A stretch of DNA of 64,000 bases, from the NCBI GenBank assembly GCA_016748015.1, contig JAAOMT010000494.1:674190-738189 (forward strand), read 5' to 3'. Positions 23,189 to 35,912 of this stretch are shown one piece after another. The DNA is from Geosiphon pyriformis. Taxonomy: Eukaryota > Glomeromycota > Glomeromycetes > Archaeosporales > Geosiphonaceae. The notes beneath the pieces are model-generated. The model was not told where the DNA came from. It made no database searches and worked only from the letters and a program-made list of their open reading frames with translations. A program made the translations under genes and the position numbers. Position 1 is the first letter of the stretch, and each line of letters opens with the position of its first letter.

Positions 23189-24502
23189 ATGGACTTGGAC
23201 AACTACTCTGCCTTAATAGAATTTTTGGATAAAGAACAATACCCACTGAAATACACATGACAACAAAGAGAACATTTGTGCAAACAATCAAATTTCTATT
23301 TGATTTGCCAGAACCAACTTTATAAAAAAAATAGAAAAAATCCTGACTGTTCTCAGAAAGTCATCAGATTTGAAGAAAAAGAAATTGTGATCTACAATAT
23401 GTACACTAATCCATTAGCTAAACACTTTGGAAAAACAAAAACAATTCAGAAAACTTTAGCTCATTATTATTGGCCTACCTTGGAAAAAGACATTGCTAAA
23501 TACATCAAAACCTGTGATATCTGCCAAAGAAGAGAAAAACCCAATCGCAAAGAAGATATCCATCTAATCTCTGTTGGTTAACCCTTTGACAGAATTGGTA
23601 TAGATGTTGTTGGACCTTTAATAATAACTCCTGATGACAACAGATACATTATTACAATTACTGACTATCTTATAAAGTGAGTAGAAGCAAGAGTCACTCC
23701 AGATCAAACAGCAGTCTCAATAGCCAATTTTATTTATGAAGATATCATTTGTCACCATGACTGTTCCAAAGAACTTTTATTTGACAGAGGAAGAGCTTTT
23801 CTCAGTACATTTGTTGAAGAACTTTGCAGAAAAATGGGAATACATCACAAACTTTCCTCTTCTTATCACCCCCAAACAAATAATCTAGTAAAATGTTTCA
23901 TTAAAACACTATGTGAAACTCTAGCCAAAACCAGCGAAAAAACAAACTTATAGAACAAAGTACTGCTTTCAGCTTTGTTTGCTTATAGAACTGTGAATCA
24001 TGACATAACAAGTTATAAACTCTTTTATTTACTCTATGGATGAATGGCAACCTTACCAATAGAAACTGACATTAAGACAATATTCTTTGAAGAAATAACA
24101 ATAGGGAATTACAAAGACATTTTGCAAAGAAGACTTGGTACCATTTTTGACTCATTAGTAGAAGCATGGATAATTGTTTTTGAAAAGATAAAACAATTCC
24201 AAGAGAAGCTTAAGAAAAAGAAAACATATAAAACACTTTCCTTAAGTGTTAGCAACTTAGTTTTAGAATACTATTTAGACAGAGACAATGTCTATGGTAA
24301 TAAATTCTCTAGCTAGTGGAAAAAACCCTTTATAGTCAACAAAGTTTTGAACAATAGTTCTTATATCTTACAAGATCAATATGAAACAATCTTTAATGAT
24401 CACTCTGTTTATGGCACATGACTCAAGAAATATCACAAACGACCTGATTGGTTATTTGTTGTGGTAATACCAACCCAAATGATCAACAAAAATCAAATAT
24501 AA
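23189..24502 (+). pseudogene. Integrase ORF of copy 2
   Basis: Starts at ATGGACTTGGAC in a different frame from RNase H. The zinc domain reads H...H...CDICQRRE, then GIDVVGPL, FDRGRAF and NLVKCF (the catalytic Glu has become Lys). Several stops replace Gln or Trp. The C-terminal module ends at TAA 24,500. Confidence 0.84.
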
Positions 24503-25200
24503 ATAAATGCACCATTCCCAAAACAGAGGTATCTTTAATTGACATGAACAATTATTTCCTAGATTAAAACATTCAAAACACTTTCTACACTTTCCATGAG
24601 TACTGGATCAAAAATTATCCAAATGCTACTCTGACCATTGGAAAACAAACCACCATAACTGATAACAGTAGAACACATACTGTTATTAAACCAAAAAAAA
24701 CCACTACCAGAAGAGAAAAAATTGGTAGCAAAATGGATAAGTATTTGCTAGAAAGCATAACAGCAACAATACTTACACCTTCCATGACAATTGGAAAAAC
24801 AATTAAGAAAATCTTGCCCATAGACAAAAACTTGTCATATGAAAGACAACTAAAACTCTATGGTCATCTTGGTGAAATCATAGAAAAAATGAAGCTTATG
24901 AAAAAAACAACTTCAGAAATACAAGTGGAAATTTTGGGCATTATATGTTTAGATGTCCCAAGAGTTTTGACCATTGCAAGAAGAGCCAAAACTCTTATAA
25001 AAAGATTTGGTCTCTTGGATACAAAGCTTATTTTGCCTCAAGTACTATACACTCTATCCACAAAAGACTTCAACAAACTAGTTAGTTTTAAGTTAAACAA
25101 AACTCTTCAATTAGAATATCCTATAAATAGCTTGATTTTACCGGAGCTCAATCTCTTTGGAAAGGATAATGTTATGATTGAAACCCATAATTTTTATTAG
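24448..25200 (+). pseudogene. ORF4 of copy 2
   Basis: Frame of 250 codons in the -1 frame relative to integrase, overlapping its last 55 nt. First ATG at 24,544 (MNNYFL). One stop (TAA for Gln in LDQNIQ) at about 24,563; otherwise open to TAG at 25,198, which lies 31 nt inside the 3' LTR. The purine run GGAAAGGATAA immediately before the LTR, the presumed plus-strand primer, encodes GKDN of ORF4. Confidence 0.72.
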
Positions 25201-25824
25201 TTATCACATGTATTAGCCACTGATGTCATATAATTAGCCACTCTATTTTTAGATAGTGATCATTAACCTGATCAATGACCTGACCGTTAATCTAGTTGTT
25301 GACCACTTTCATTAGTTATATAAGCAATAAGTCTCTTAAATGTAGAAAATCATCTCTCAGACAAGAATCAAATAAATAAAAATAACAACTTTCATCTTAA
25401 TCACTCTCTTATCGCTAATTTCTCTTTCCTTACCTTTAAGTATCCAAACATCTTAGAATAAAAGATTACTTGTTGGCCTTTTCCTGTTTGAATAATTGTA
25501 GTATTTGAAGATTATTTGTATAAACGTGACTGAAGAGCACAAGTTGATACCTGATATTGAATTTTAAGAGCGCCAATGTAAAGGCATAAGATTAATACCA
25601 GCAGTGATCAATTGTTGACAGTACGGACTATTTCTCTACCTTCAGATTCCCCAGTTACCTTTGAAAAGAATAGTGACTGAGATATTTTTTAAGACTAATC
25701 TCGCACATTGAATCCATACTCATTCAATTTGCTCATTGAAGTTAAATCCCCTTTGATTATTTCCATCACTTTACAATCCTGTTCTCCCTTGCTATCCATT
25801 AGCTTGTTACTCCAACCTGTAACA
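25170..25824 (+). repeat. 3' LTR of copy 2
   Basis: 655 bp, TGTTATG...GTAACA, with few 12-mer units and a TATATAAGC box near 25,317. The first 31 bp are also the end of ORF4. Confidence 0.88.
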
Positions 25825-26079
25825 ATATCAAAGGAAGAATAATTGATACAAGATATGTTGAAAATTTTATTGCAATATTACAAAATGACTCAGAAAAAAA
25901 TACTCAATTAAACTAAATGAAAAGATAGCAAAGATAATATTTCTGTCTTTAATTAAAATAACTCAATTAGTATTAGTGAAAATAAGAGAAGAATTAAGAA
26001 TTACAACAAGAAAAATAAAGAGATTTGGATCTACAAATAGAGTAAAAATACTAATCAATATAGCAAAAAAAGAAATTAT
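25825..26079. other. AT-rich spacer of unknown origin
   Basis: 255 bp between two LTRs. It has no long frame and resembles nothing I recognise. It may be a sliver of pre-insertion DNA. Confidence 0.4.
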
Positions 26080-26799
26080 TATTACAGGTTAAAATAATAA
26101 GCTAACGGATAGCAAAGAAGAACAAAATTATAGAGTGATAAAAAAAATCAAAGAGAATTCAACTTCAAAGATCAAATTGAATGAGTATAAATTCAATGTG
26201 TAAAATTAGTCTCATAAAATATCTCAGTCATTATACTTTTTAAAAGTTAACTAGAGAATCTGAAGGTAGAAAAATAGCTCATACTGTCAACAAATGATCA
26301 CATACTAGTATAATTCTATGCCTTATGTCAGTGCTCTTAGAATTCAATATCAAGTATTAAATGTACTCTTTAATTATATTTTATTCAATAATCTTCAAAT
26401 ATTACAATTACATGTTTCAGGAAAAGGTAGAGAATAACCAATAAGTAATTTTTTATCCCAAAATGTTTGAATACTTGAAGGTAGGGAAAGGGAAATTAGC
26501 AATAAAAAATAAATTAAGATGAAAATTGTTATTTTATTTATTTTATTTCCTTGATTTTTGACATGTCTTTCTACAATTAAAAGATTTATTGCTTATATAG
26601 CTATCAAAAATGGTTAATGGTCAGGTCAATGATCAGGTTAATGATTAGGTCAATAATCAAGTTAATGATCAGATCAATGATTAGATCAATAGTCAAGTTA
26701 TTGATCAGATCACTATCTAAAAATAGGGTGGTTAATTATATAACATTAGTGACTAATACATGTAATAACTAATAAAAAGTATGAGTTTCAACTATAACA
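26080..26799 (-). repeat. LTR of a truncated family A copy
   Basis: 720 bp, TATTACAGG...TATAACA, in the orientation of a minus-strand element's 3' LTR. It carries seven or eight 12-mer units (about 26,622-26,709). Confidence 0.82.
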
Positions 26800-27085
26800 T
26801 CATTCTTTTCAAAGAGATTGAGCTCTGACAAAATCAAGCTATTCATGAGGTAATCTATTTGAAGAGTTTTGTCTAATTCAAAACTAACTAGTTTATTAAA
26901 GTCTTTGATAAATAAGATGTATAATATTTAAAGTGAAATGAGTTTTGTATTCAAGAGACCAAATTTTTGTATTAGAGTTTTGGCTCTTTTAGCAATAATT
27001 AAAATTCTTAGAACATCTAATTATATAATGTCCAAAATTTCTGCCTGTATCTCTAAAATTGTTTTCTTAAAAAACTTTTTTTCTT
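26769..27085 (-). pseudogene. ORF4 C-terminal fragment
   Basis: It follows the LTR as expected for the end of a minus-strand copy (RAKTLIQKFG, LVSFELDKT-like segments) and is cut off near 27,085 where non-LTR sequence starts. It carries stops. The rest of this copy is missing from the window. Confidence 0.6.
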
Positions 27086-27089
27086 CTAA

Positions 27090-28118
27090 TTTTTATGACC
27101 ACAACTAAAGCTAAGAGTAAAAAAGTTGCAAACAGTACTTTTCTTATAGTAACTAATAAAGTTTCAATATGAAAAGATCTCTCTGTTATTAAAACAGCTA
27201 AACAAAATGTTCTGGCTATATTTTTTTAAAAAATATTAGTGAAAAGCTGTCTTTAGCAACTTCTGGTTTATTTTTTTTATCTTTAGCTGGTAGTTTTTTT
27301 CCAATCAAAATTTCTTCAAAAAAACACATTCAGGTTAGTTTCAGTATTGTCTCTACCACTTCTAAGAACTCAAAGATTTTTAATAACAGACCAGTTAACA
27401 AGTTGGTCTTTTCTGCTTTTACAATTCTCACTACTATTACTATTACTACTTCCACTTTACAAATGGCTAAAAAAACCAAAAAATCCAAAAAACAGCAGCA
27501 GACAGTCACAACTGCTATGGTCACACCAAACTTTTTTGTAATTCTAGATGAGATTTTAAGAAAAATCTCTATAACAACAGCCAGTTTTTTTCCTAATATA
27601 GATGGCAATAGCAACAGTTCAACTCCTAATATGAAGCAAGATTAACTTCTGGTTGTGTTGCTTAATGGCAGATCATCTCCTACCTTGGAAGCAAAACAGT
27701 CTATCATCTCTGATGATTTCAAAGATTGTGCTGATTTGATGGAAATAGAATCATCTGCTCCTTTCTCAGTTTTGGTGTTGCTAATAGTAGTGCTTAAATA
27801 AATGTGAATGGTCAACAAAGATTCTTTGGATGGGTGGCCTCCACTTTTGTGCCTGGTGCCACATTTAAGATCAAGATAGTTCTTTTTAGTTCCTTGTTTC
27901 AGCTGCTGCCTGGTTGTTTTGGGCTTAAGTCAGTTTTACAAAATACTGTTAAGTTGTTCTGTATAGAATTTGCATCTCAGGAGAGTCTGAATGGTGTCAC
28001 CAAAGTAATCATTAATGATGAGATTTGTTTAAACACTCTTAAAATTGCATGGTCTTCTAGTGTGAACTCTGTTTCTTCTCTTTCCTTGTCAATTATACTG
28101 TATAATATACCTTTGAAT
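27090..28118 (+). pseudogene. Non-LTR retrotransposon ORF1, 5' part (decayed)
   Basis: Related to the copy at 51.6 kb: ATGACCACAACTAAAGCTAA at the start, then KTKKSKKQQQTVTTAMVTPN and NGQQRFFGWVASTFVPGATF. It carries several frameshifts and stops. It breaks off in the segment LYNIPLNIFF, where the 3' end of a minus-strand copy has been inserted. Confidence 0.72.
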
Positions 28119-28180
28119 ATATTTTTTTTGTTAATATGTAGCCATGCCAATTGTTTATTAGTTATGTCTACAGTAATGTA
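28119..28180 (-). repeat. Short 3'-terminal fragment of the non-LTR element
   Basis: About 62 bp matching the element's last bases (GGCATGGCTACATATTAACA plus A-rich tail on the minus strand). It abuts the 3' tail of the larger minus-strand copy, giving two 3' ends in tandem. Confidence 0.65.
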
Positions 28181-30546
28181 ACACTTTTATTTTTTATTTT
28201 TTTTTTGTTAATATGTAGCCACACCAGTTATTTATTAGTTAAGCCCACAGTAATATGGCAGTTTCATAAAGCCAGCTCACCCAATAATACAAAAATCACA
28301 AGATGTGGCTAACCACAATCAGAAAGCCTTAATTACATATTAGTACTATTTTTGCTACCTAATGTATTAAACATATCTAATTCATATATCTTACCCATAA
28401 TGCATACAAGCTCATAACTATTCTTAACAAGACCACTTATCTACTTAACAGTTTGATTAGGATTGGATCTGATAATAGAGGATTGAACCTTCCATAATTT
28501 TATTATTACACCAAATATGTTATCATAGACTGAAAAATTTTTAACATCATTATTATCATCATCATTATCATCATCCATGTCTTTATTATTAGATATGTCA
28601 AAGTAGATCTTCCCACTTTTTAACTTGATAGGCCCCACTTTTTTTTGCAGTGCAGAAGCCACAACATGAACAGCATTAATTTGGTTTCTCAATCCAACCA
28701 TACTTTTCTTTATTGTCTCTGCTATAACAGATAGAGTAGATAATAATTTAGTAACCAACACAACCAAAAAACCCACAGGCTTAACTATAAATTTGATCAA
28801 CAAAAACAGTTTACTAAGTTGGGTTTCCAGAGAAGCCAACTTAGCATTAACAGCAACATTTGAACCAGAGGAGACAACAAGTAACAGAGGCACAACACTT
28901 TTGGGGGGAGCACCAAAAGCCAGATCCATATTAGCAGCAGCAGCAACAAGAGGAACAACAAAGGTGGTAGCTTTGGCATAGGATTTAGCTCCAACAAAGG
29001 ATGACTTAATGATATTAGAACCACTAGCAAAATTAGAAGAGAGTTTGAGAAAGAGAGGTAGCAACACCTTATAGTCCACAGCCAAATAATCCAAACTTTG
29101 ATATCTGTAGCAGCTATGACATCCAAGAGTTTCCCACCAGATGTGACAGCCATGTAAGGTACCAGTTTTTGAAACAGCAGCATTTAAAGATTCCAAGGAA
29201 TCAAAAATCACTACAGCAAAGTATTGATGTCAATAGGTATTAGGGGAGTGGGAAATGAAACATGTATGGCCACCAACTTGGAATACCAGATCACTTATTT
29301 TAAATGCAGTGCAGCCAAATAGAAGATTGATCAGCTTAGCTTTGAAAGCATCTCTTGAGAAGATAACCTTCTTTTGGTTGGCAATGAGAAGAATTCTAAC
29401 ACTGTCTTTTCTGACCAAAACAGACCAATGAGAGAGAGCAGTAGCAGCAGAAGAAGTGTCCTTAAAATTAACCACAGCATATTGTCATAAGCCAGCAGAC
29501 TTTAATTTAACAGATGTGACAACACCAAAAATGCCAAGAGCAGATTTGATGTCATCAAAAGAGATATCCAAAGGTATGTCATACAGTACAACTAACAGAG
29601 AAAGAAAAGAAACAGAGGCCATACCAGAAGATTGTGCAATCTTAAGAGTAGTCAAAAAAACCTCATTACCAATGGCCACTTTGGTGGCACTATTTAAATT
29701 TTTCTGAGATACAAATTCTACACAGAACAACTTAATAGCATCTCATGAAACTGACTTAAGCCCAATACAACCAGGCAGCAGCTAAAACAAGAAACTAAAA
29801 AGAGCCATCTTGATCTTGAACATAGCACCAAACACAAGAGTAGAGGCCACCCACCCAAAGAATCTTTGTTAACCATTTACATTCATCCAAGCACCACCAT
29901 TAGCAACACCAGAAGCTGGAAGTGGAGTAGATGATTCCATTTCCATTTGATCAGCCCAATCTTTAAGATTATCTGAAATGATAAGCAGTTTTGCTTCCAT
30001 GACAGGAAATAATCTGCTGGAGATTACCACATCAGACAACACAGCTAGCAGTTGATCTTGCTTTACATTAGGAGTTGAGTTGTTGCTATTGCCATCCATA
30101 TCAAGAAGAGGGCTGGCTGTTGCTGTGGAGATCTTACCCAAGATCTCATATAAAACTACAAAAGAGTTCAGTGTGACCATAGCAGTTGTGACTGCTTACT
30201 GCTGTTTTTTGGAATTTTTTGCTTTTGTGGCTATTTGTGAAGCAGAGATAGTAGAAGTAGTAAGAGTGGTGAGAGCAAAAAAAACCAACTTGTTGACTGG
30301 TCTGTTATTAAAAATTTTTGGACTTTTTAAAGTAGTAGAGACAACACTAGGACTAACCCAAATGTGCCTTTTTGACTGAAAAAGAACTACTAGCCAAAGA
30401 TGAAGAAAATAAACCAGAAGCCACTAAAGGCAGCTTTTCATTAATGTTTTTTAAAGGAAACATAGCCAGAATGTTTTGTCTAGCTGCTTCAATAACAAAG
30501 AGACCCTCTCATGTTGAAACTTTATTAGTTACTATAAAAAAAGTAC
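28181..30546 (-). mobile_element. Non-LTR element, ORF1-only copy (5' end cut by an LTR)
   Basis: On the minus strand it holds ORF1, a short 3' UTR and a tail AACAAAAAAAAAATAAAAAA. There is no reverse transcriptase ORF between ORF1 and the tail, as in the copy at 51.6 kb. The 5' end is interrupted at 30,546 by the LTR of copy 3. Confidence 0.75.
28441..30546 (-). pseudogene. ORF1 of the minus-strand non-LTR copy
   Basis: Nucleic-acid-binding ORF1-type protein. It has a low-complexity Ser/Thr/Lys N-terminus, an RRM-like region (YAVVNFKDTSSAATALSHW, VRILLIANQKKVIF), a degraded CCHC knuckle (CHSCYRYQSLDYLAVDY), a helical C-terminal part and a run of Asp near 28,560. The first roughly 17 codons are lost and stops interrupt the frame. 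Confidence 0.7.
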
Positions 30547-31250
30547 TGTTATGATTGAAACTTATATTTCTTATTAATTATCACATGTATTAGCCACTGA
30601 TATCACATAAATTAGCCACTCTATTTTTAGAAAGTAATCATTAACCTGATCAATAACTTGACCATTGACCTAATCATTGATCTGATTATTGATCTAGTTG
30701 TTAACTTGATCATTGACCACTTTTGACAGCTATATAAGTGATAAATCTCTTAGCTGTAGAAAAGCATAAAGAAATTAAGGAAATCAAATAAATAAAATAA
30801 CAACTTTTATCTCAATCCTTCTCTTATTACTAATTTCCTTTTCTCTACTTTCAAATATCTAAACATCTTAAAGATAAAAGATTACTTGTTGGTTATTTCT
30901 TACTCTTTTTCTGAAACATGTAATTGCAACATTTAAAGATTATTGAATAAAACATGACTAAAGAGCACATCTAATACTTAATATTGAATTCTAAAAATGC
31001 TGATGTGAGGCATAGAATTATACCAAGTGTAATCATTTGTTGACAGTATGGACTATCTCTCTACCTTCAGATTCTCCAGTTACCTTTTGAAAAGAATAGC
31101 AACTGAGATATTTTATAAGACTGATCTTGCATATTGAATCCATACTTATTCAATTTGCTTATTGAAGTTGAATTCCCTTTGATTATTTCTATCATCCTAC
31201 AATCCTGTTCTTCTTTGCTATCCATTAGCTTGTTACTTCAATCTATAACA
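30547..31250 (+). repeat. 5' LTR of copy 3
   Basis: 704 bp, TGTTATG...TATAACA, with about six 12-mer units and a TATATAAG box near 30,732. A primer-binding site TAGTGCTTTCTGTGAGGT starts about 6 nt downstream. Confidence 0.86.
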
Positions 31251-31302
31251 TAAAAGTAGTGCTTTCTGTGAGGTTGTCAAAATTCACTTTGTTTCCTATT
31301 GT

Positions 31303-32853
31303 ATGGGTGATTATTTATATCTGCTACAACAATCAGAAAAACACTTTAAAGCACATAACAAAAACGATCTAGATTTTATTGAACTCAATCCCTTGCCCTC
31401 CTGCTTGATTTGCTTACCCATTGAAAAACAATTCAGCAGACAATTCCAAGACTTTTGGAACTGGTTCCTAAATAAGCATTTAGCTGAAACCTACACAGTT
31501 TATACAACCTATTACTTTGACCAAGCTTATTTTGAAGACAACTTTGAAGAAAGAAACAACAGTATCAATCAGCTCTTATATTCTGCAACCTTTGAACAAC
31601 AGCCCCCTGATTTCGAATATCTGAATCATCAAATCCACATTTGGATTGCTGCCTATTAATCAACAGAAACTCTTCTTAAAACAGAAGAAGAAAGCTATCA
31701 AACCACTCCTGTTTTTGATCTCTTTTCAAGTAAATCAGAACACTCCATACAAACAGTTACACTTGAACCAATGGCTCAAAACTCTCTGCAACAAAACATT
31801 TTGATTGCCCTCTAAGATATACAGACTGCTTTAGGGCGAAAAAACAACACCCCATTACTATTATTTAGAAGTAATGCCCAAGATCTAATCAAATGATTGG
31901 ATGATTTTGATAGAGCTGCCATCACAAACCAATATGATAATGAATACAAGTTCCAAATTGTTGGTGGCTACCTCTAAGGCTCTCCTGCTACTTGGTTTTT
32001 ACAAGAAACCAATGCCAATCCTCAACAAAGAATCATTAAATAGACACCAGCAAATGTTGGAGAAGACAACACTTCTTTCACTATCCAGTTTGAAATAAAA
32101 TTTAGAACTCCCATCTTAATCTCAAAATGGTGTATAGAATTAGAAAAAAAAACTCAAGGCTCTGGTGAGATTGTGACAGAATATGCCAAAGTAATAAGAA
32201 AACTTATTAAATGGGTAGACTCTGGAAGAAATTGGACAGAAAAACAGAAAATACATTCCTTCACAAAAGAACTGAGAACTGATCTATCATATGCTCTTTG
32301 GCCCCTCCTGGCCTTGAAAGATAATCCCACAATGGATATGGCCATTGAACTTGCTCAGAGAATAGAAGACAATCAAAAGATGCATCTAGGATTCACACTT
32401 CCAGTTTTTGCTCCTGCTCCTGTTATGGCTTCTGCTCCCCAAATGGCTGCTACCTCTTTTGCTACCCAAACTCAAGACCCAAATGAACAGTTAATAGATA
32501 GACTTATAGTTAATCTTGCCCAGCTATTAGAACCATTAGCCCAAGCAGTCAGAGACAACCAGCAACCCTAAAGACTCAGATTTGAACCCCACTTCAATCA
32601 GCCCCAACAACTACCATATCCAAGACAACAAAATTGTGGTCCACCTGTGTGCTACTGCTGTGGATTAACTGGACATTTTTCAAGAGACTGCAACAATCCT
32701 CTTTTGTCTTCTCCAGCTCCCAGAAATAATGACACCCAGAATAACAGACCCAACAATAATAATGTTCCCAATCAAAGACCCAATCATGCCAACATCAATT
32801 TCTTTGGAGAGAATCTCTTAGTTGAAGCCACTGTTTATTAGTCTTTAAACTGA
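31303..32853 (+). pseudogene. gag of copy 3
   Basis: Starts at ATG (MGDYLYLLQQ). Retrotrans_gag core (TEYAKVIRKLIK, LSYALWPLLALKD) and intact zinc knuckle CYCCGLTGHFSRDC. Stops replace Gln/Trp at several sites. The slip site TTTAAAC at 32,844-32,850 is kept; the following TGG has become TGA. Confidence 0.84.
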
Positions 32854-35502
32854 TAGGCACACCTCCAAAGATTGAGAGTGCAAGCCAACCAGAAAAAAAT
32901 CTCTTTTATGCTTTTAATCTAATTGATGATGACCACAACATAAATAAACTGGCAATCAATACCTCTGACTTAACAAGAAAGAAGAAGAAAGCCAAGGTTG
33001 ATTTTGCTCTAAATTCCAACAAAGCCTCAACTTCTGCTGCTGACAATAATGAGCCACCAAAGACTAAGGTTTTTAAAAATTCTCCAAAATTGGAACCTCC
33101 AAAAATCTAGTCCCTATTCTGTTGTTAAAGATCTCATAGAAACCTTAGCACACATTACATTTGGCCAACTAATGACTCATTCACAGTTCAGAAAAGATCT
33201 TTGCAAATCATTGATACCAAAGAAAAAGACACCAAAGACCAATAAACGCCCACATCAAGCTGGACTTGCTGACAACAGTAATATTACCCCTCTTATTTGT
33301 AAAGCCCAAGTGACTGGTTATTTCATTAATCTGATCCTGGACAATGGATCATCTGTTAGTGTTATTGCCAAACACTTTTTAGAAGCAATTGGCAGAAAGA
33401 TTGATGAACCATCCACAAAACCAATGACCAATGTACATGATGACAAAAAGAAAGGACTAGGTATAACCAAAGCTATTCCTGTCTGCATTAATGATATCAG
33501 CATTGAAACTGACATGGAAGTATCTAAAGCAAAAGAGTACACCATAATTGTTGGCAATAAGTGACTTAAGAAAGCTAAAATACTACTCGACTATGAGCTT
33601 TGTAAGCTAACCATCAGATGTAGAGAAAAGCCCATTGTGGTTAAGTGCCATCATTGAACAACTCCTCCAGTACCCAAGCAAAACCAGGAAGAAGAACAAT
33701 CAGATAATAATAAGAGCGATAATAAAGATCAAGAAGAACAAGAAGAAACTGCTGAATTTGCCTATACTATCTTTACCAGCAATAACAAGCCACTGAACAA
33801 TGTTAAAGCTAACAAAGAAGAAATTATTGTAAATAGCAAGCTGATCTGCTGGCCCTACTATGATATCCTCAGAAGAACCTTTGACAGAAAACCTAGCAAA
33901 AATGCCAAATACAGTTATTAGTGGCATGGCTCTTGTGCATGATACTGGTATAATAAACTTTTGTATTCACTAAGTAATAAATGCAAATCTTGCCTGATCT
34001 ATTACAAAGATTGGGAACCAATTAGCTTGATACCTTGAGAAGAACTTAAAGAAATACAAAAGTCTTTTGAGAATAAACCACCTGGAATTCAATTATTAGT
34101 TGTAGAACAAAGAGAACCTTCTTCTGAAGAAAAAAAAGTAGACATTAAAAATCTGTTGGCTAGGAATAGCCCAGTTATCTCAAAAGAAGGTGATACCTCT
34201 GGACGAACCCATGTAATACAACACACCATCACCACAAAAAAAACTTGCCCCATCCATTTGAAGTCTTATCAATCCAATCAACGCAATGATGAGTTTATCA
34301 AGAAAGAGATAAACTAGATAAAAGATTTTGAATTCATACAAAAAACCAAGAGTGAATGGGCTTTTACAGTTGTAGTGGTATCCAAGAAAAGTGGAATCTT
34401 ATGCTTCTGTGTTGACTATCAACAATTAAATGCCATTACTATAAGAGACATGTACCCACTTCCCAAAATTGATACAATGCTAGATAAATTCAATGGTGCT
34501 GCTTTCTTCTCAACTATTGACTTAACTGCTGGATTCTGGCAAGTAGAGATGGATCCAGAAAGCAGAAAAAAAACTGCCTTCATTACCAAGTATGGCACTT
34601 ATGAATTCACAGTCATGCCTTTTGGTCTCACCAATGCTCCTCCTACCTTTCAACACCTAATGGATAAAGTGTTTGAATCAGTAAAAGAAAACTTTGTTTT
34701 GGTTTACTTGGATGACATAATAGTATATTCAAAAACCTGGAATGAACATCTTGAACATCTGCAAAAGGTTTTTGACCTCCTTAAAAATGCTGGCCTTAAG
34801 ATCAACCCAATCAAATCTTTTTTTGGATGCCAATTCACCCAGTTTCTTGGTCATTTTATTACAAAAGATGAAATCTTCTCTGACTTAGCTAAAGTTGAAA
34901 AAGTTTAGAACATTAGACAACCAATGAATGTTCTTAAACTATGCTCTTTCCTTGGTTTGGCCTCTTACTATCACAAATTTATCAAGGATTTCTCCAAATT
35001 GCCTTTCCTCTCAATCAGCTACTCAGGAAAAATGTCAATTATCACTGAGACACTTATCAACAAAAAGCTTTCAAAATTCTGAAGAAAAAACTTGTTACTG
35101 AACCAATTCTCAAACAACCTGATCTGGACCAACCTTTTATTTTCTACACTGATGTATCTGGCTATAGACTTGATACTGTCCTTTCACAGAAAGATGAAAA
35201 TGGCAAAAAATATTTCATAGCATATGCTAGTAGATCTTTCACACCAGCAGAAAAGAACTATTCAGTTACTGAACAAGGATGTTTGGGCTACTAGCTACTA
35301 GGATCAATATCTTCTTGGTGCAAAATTCTTAATGGTAACAGATTATCAAGCCTTAGTTTGGCTGCATAAGAAAAAGAAGCTGGAACACAAATAAATAACT
35401 TGCTGGATACTCTACTTGGATGAATTCAACTATGATATTCAACACCACAAAGGAGCAAATTATTAAAATGCTGACACTTTCTTTAAACTTACCATCCAGT
35501 GA
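32844..35502 (+). pseudogene. Protease - Cys cluster - RT - RNase H of copy 3
   Basis: Protease site LILDNGSSVS (Ser of DSG replaced). A small deletion near 33,105 shifts the frame. RT at about 34,375-34,908 keeps FFSTIDLTAGFWQ and VYLDDIIVYS. Later stops and a 1-nt deletion near 34,998 (shared with copy 4) break RNase H. The family stop TGA is at 35,500. Confidence 0.85.
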
Positions 35503-35534
35503 TAGTACAATCTCTCAAACCAAATCAACTTAAT

Positions 35535-35912
35535 TATTAAAACTTGTTATATGGAAGGCAATTAGAACTTTATGGTCACCTTGGTGAAATCATAGAGTAT
35601 ATGAAACTCATGAAGAAAACAACTTCAGAGATACAGGCAAAAATTTTGGGCATTATATGGTTAGATGTTCTAAGAGTTTTAACTATTGCTAAAAGAGCCA
35701 AAACTCTAATACAAAGATTTGGTCTTTTGGATACAAAACTCATTTCACCTCAAGTATTATATATCTTATTCACAAAAGACTTCAACAAACTAGTTAGCTT
35801 TGAGTTAAATAAAACCCTTCAAATAGATTATACCATAAATAGCTTGATTTTGCCAGAGTTCAACCCCTTTGGAGAGAATGATGTTACAGTTGAAACTTAT
35901 ACTTCTTATTAA
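35535..35912 (+). pseudogene. ORF4 C-terminal half of copy 3
   Basis: It opens at the deletion junction with LLYGRQLELYGHLGEI and continues without stops through RAKTLIQRFGLLDTK and LVSFELNKT to TAA inside the 3' LTR. The open reading of this half is notable in an otherwise broken element. Confidence 0.65.

Larger units (their letters stand above)
18219..25824 (+). mobile_element. Ty3/gypsy family A, copy 2 (complete structure, many stops)
   Basis: Full order of LTR, primer site, gag, protease-RT-RNase H, integrase, ORF4, LTR on the plus strand. Gag holds at least nine in-frame stops with no frameshift, and every one is a Gln or Trp codon in better copies. Pol has an extra A in an A-run near 21,505. 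The flanks (ATAG and ATAT) are only a weak target duplication. Confidence 0.9.

Noticed and set aside
18215-25828. Target-site duplication for copy 2
   Set aside because: The flanks are ATAG and ATAT; one mismatch in four bases of AT-rich DNA is not convincing.
25825-26079. Possible small gene between LTRs
   Set aside because: No frame longer than a few tens of codons, strongly AT-rich, no recognisable motif.
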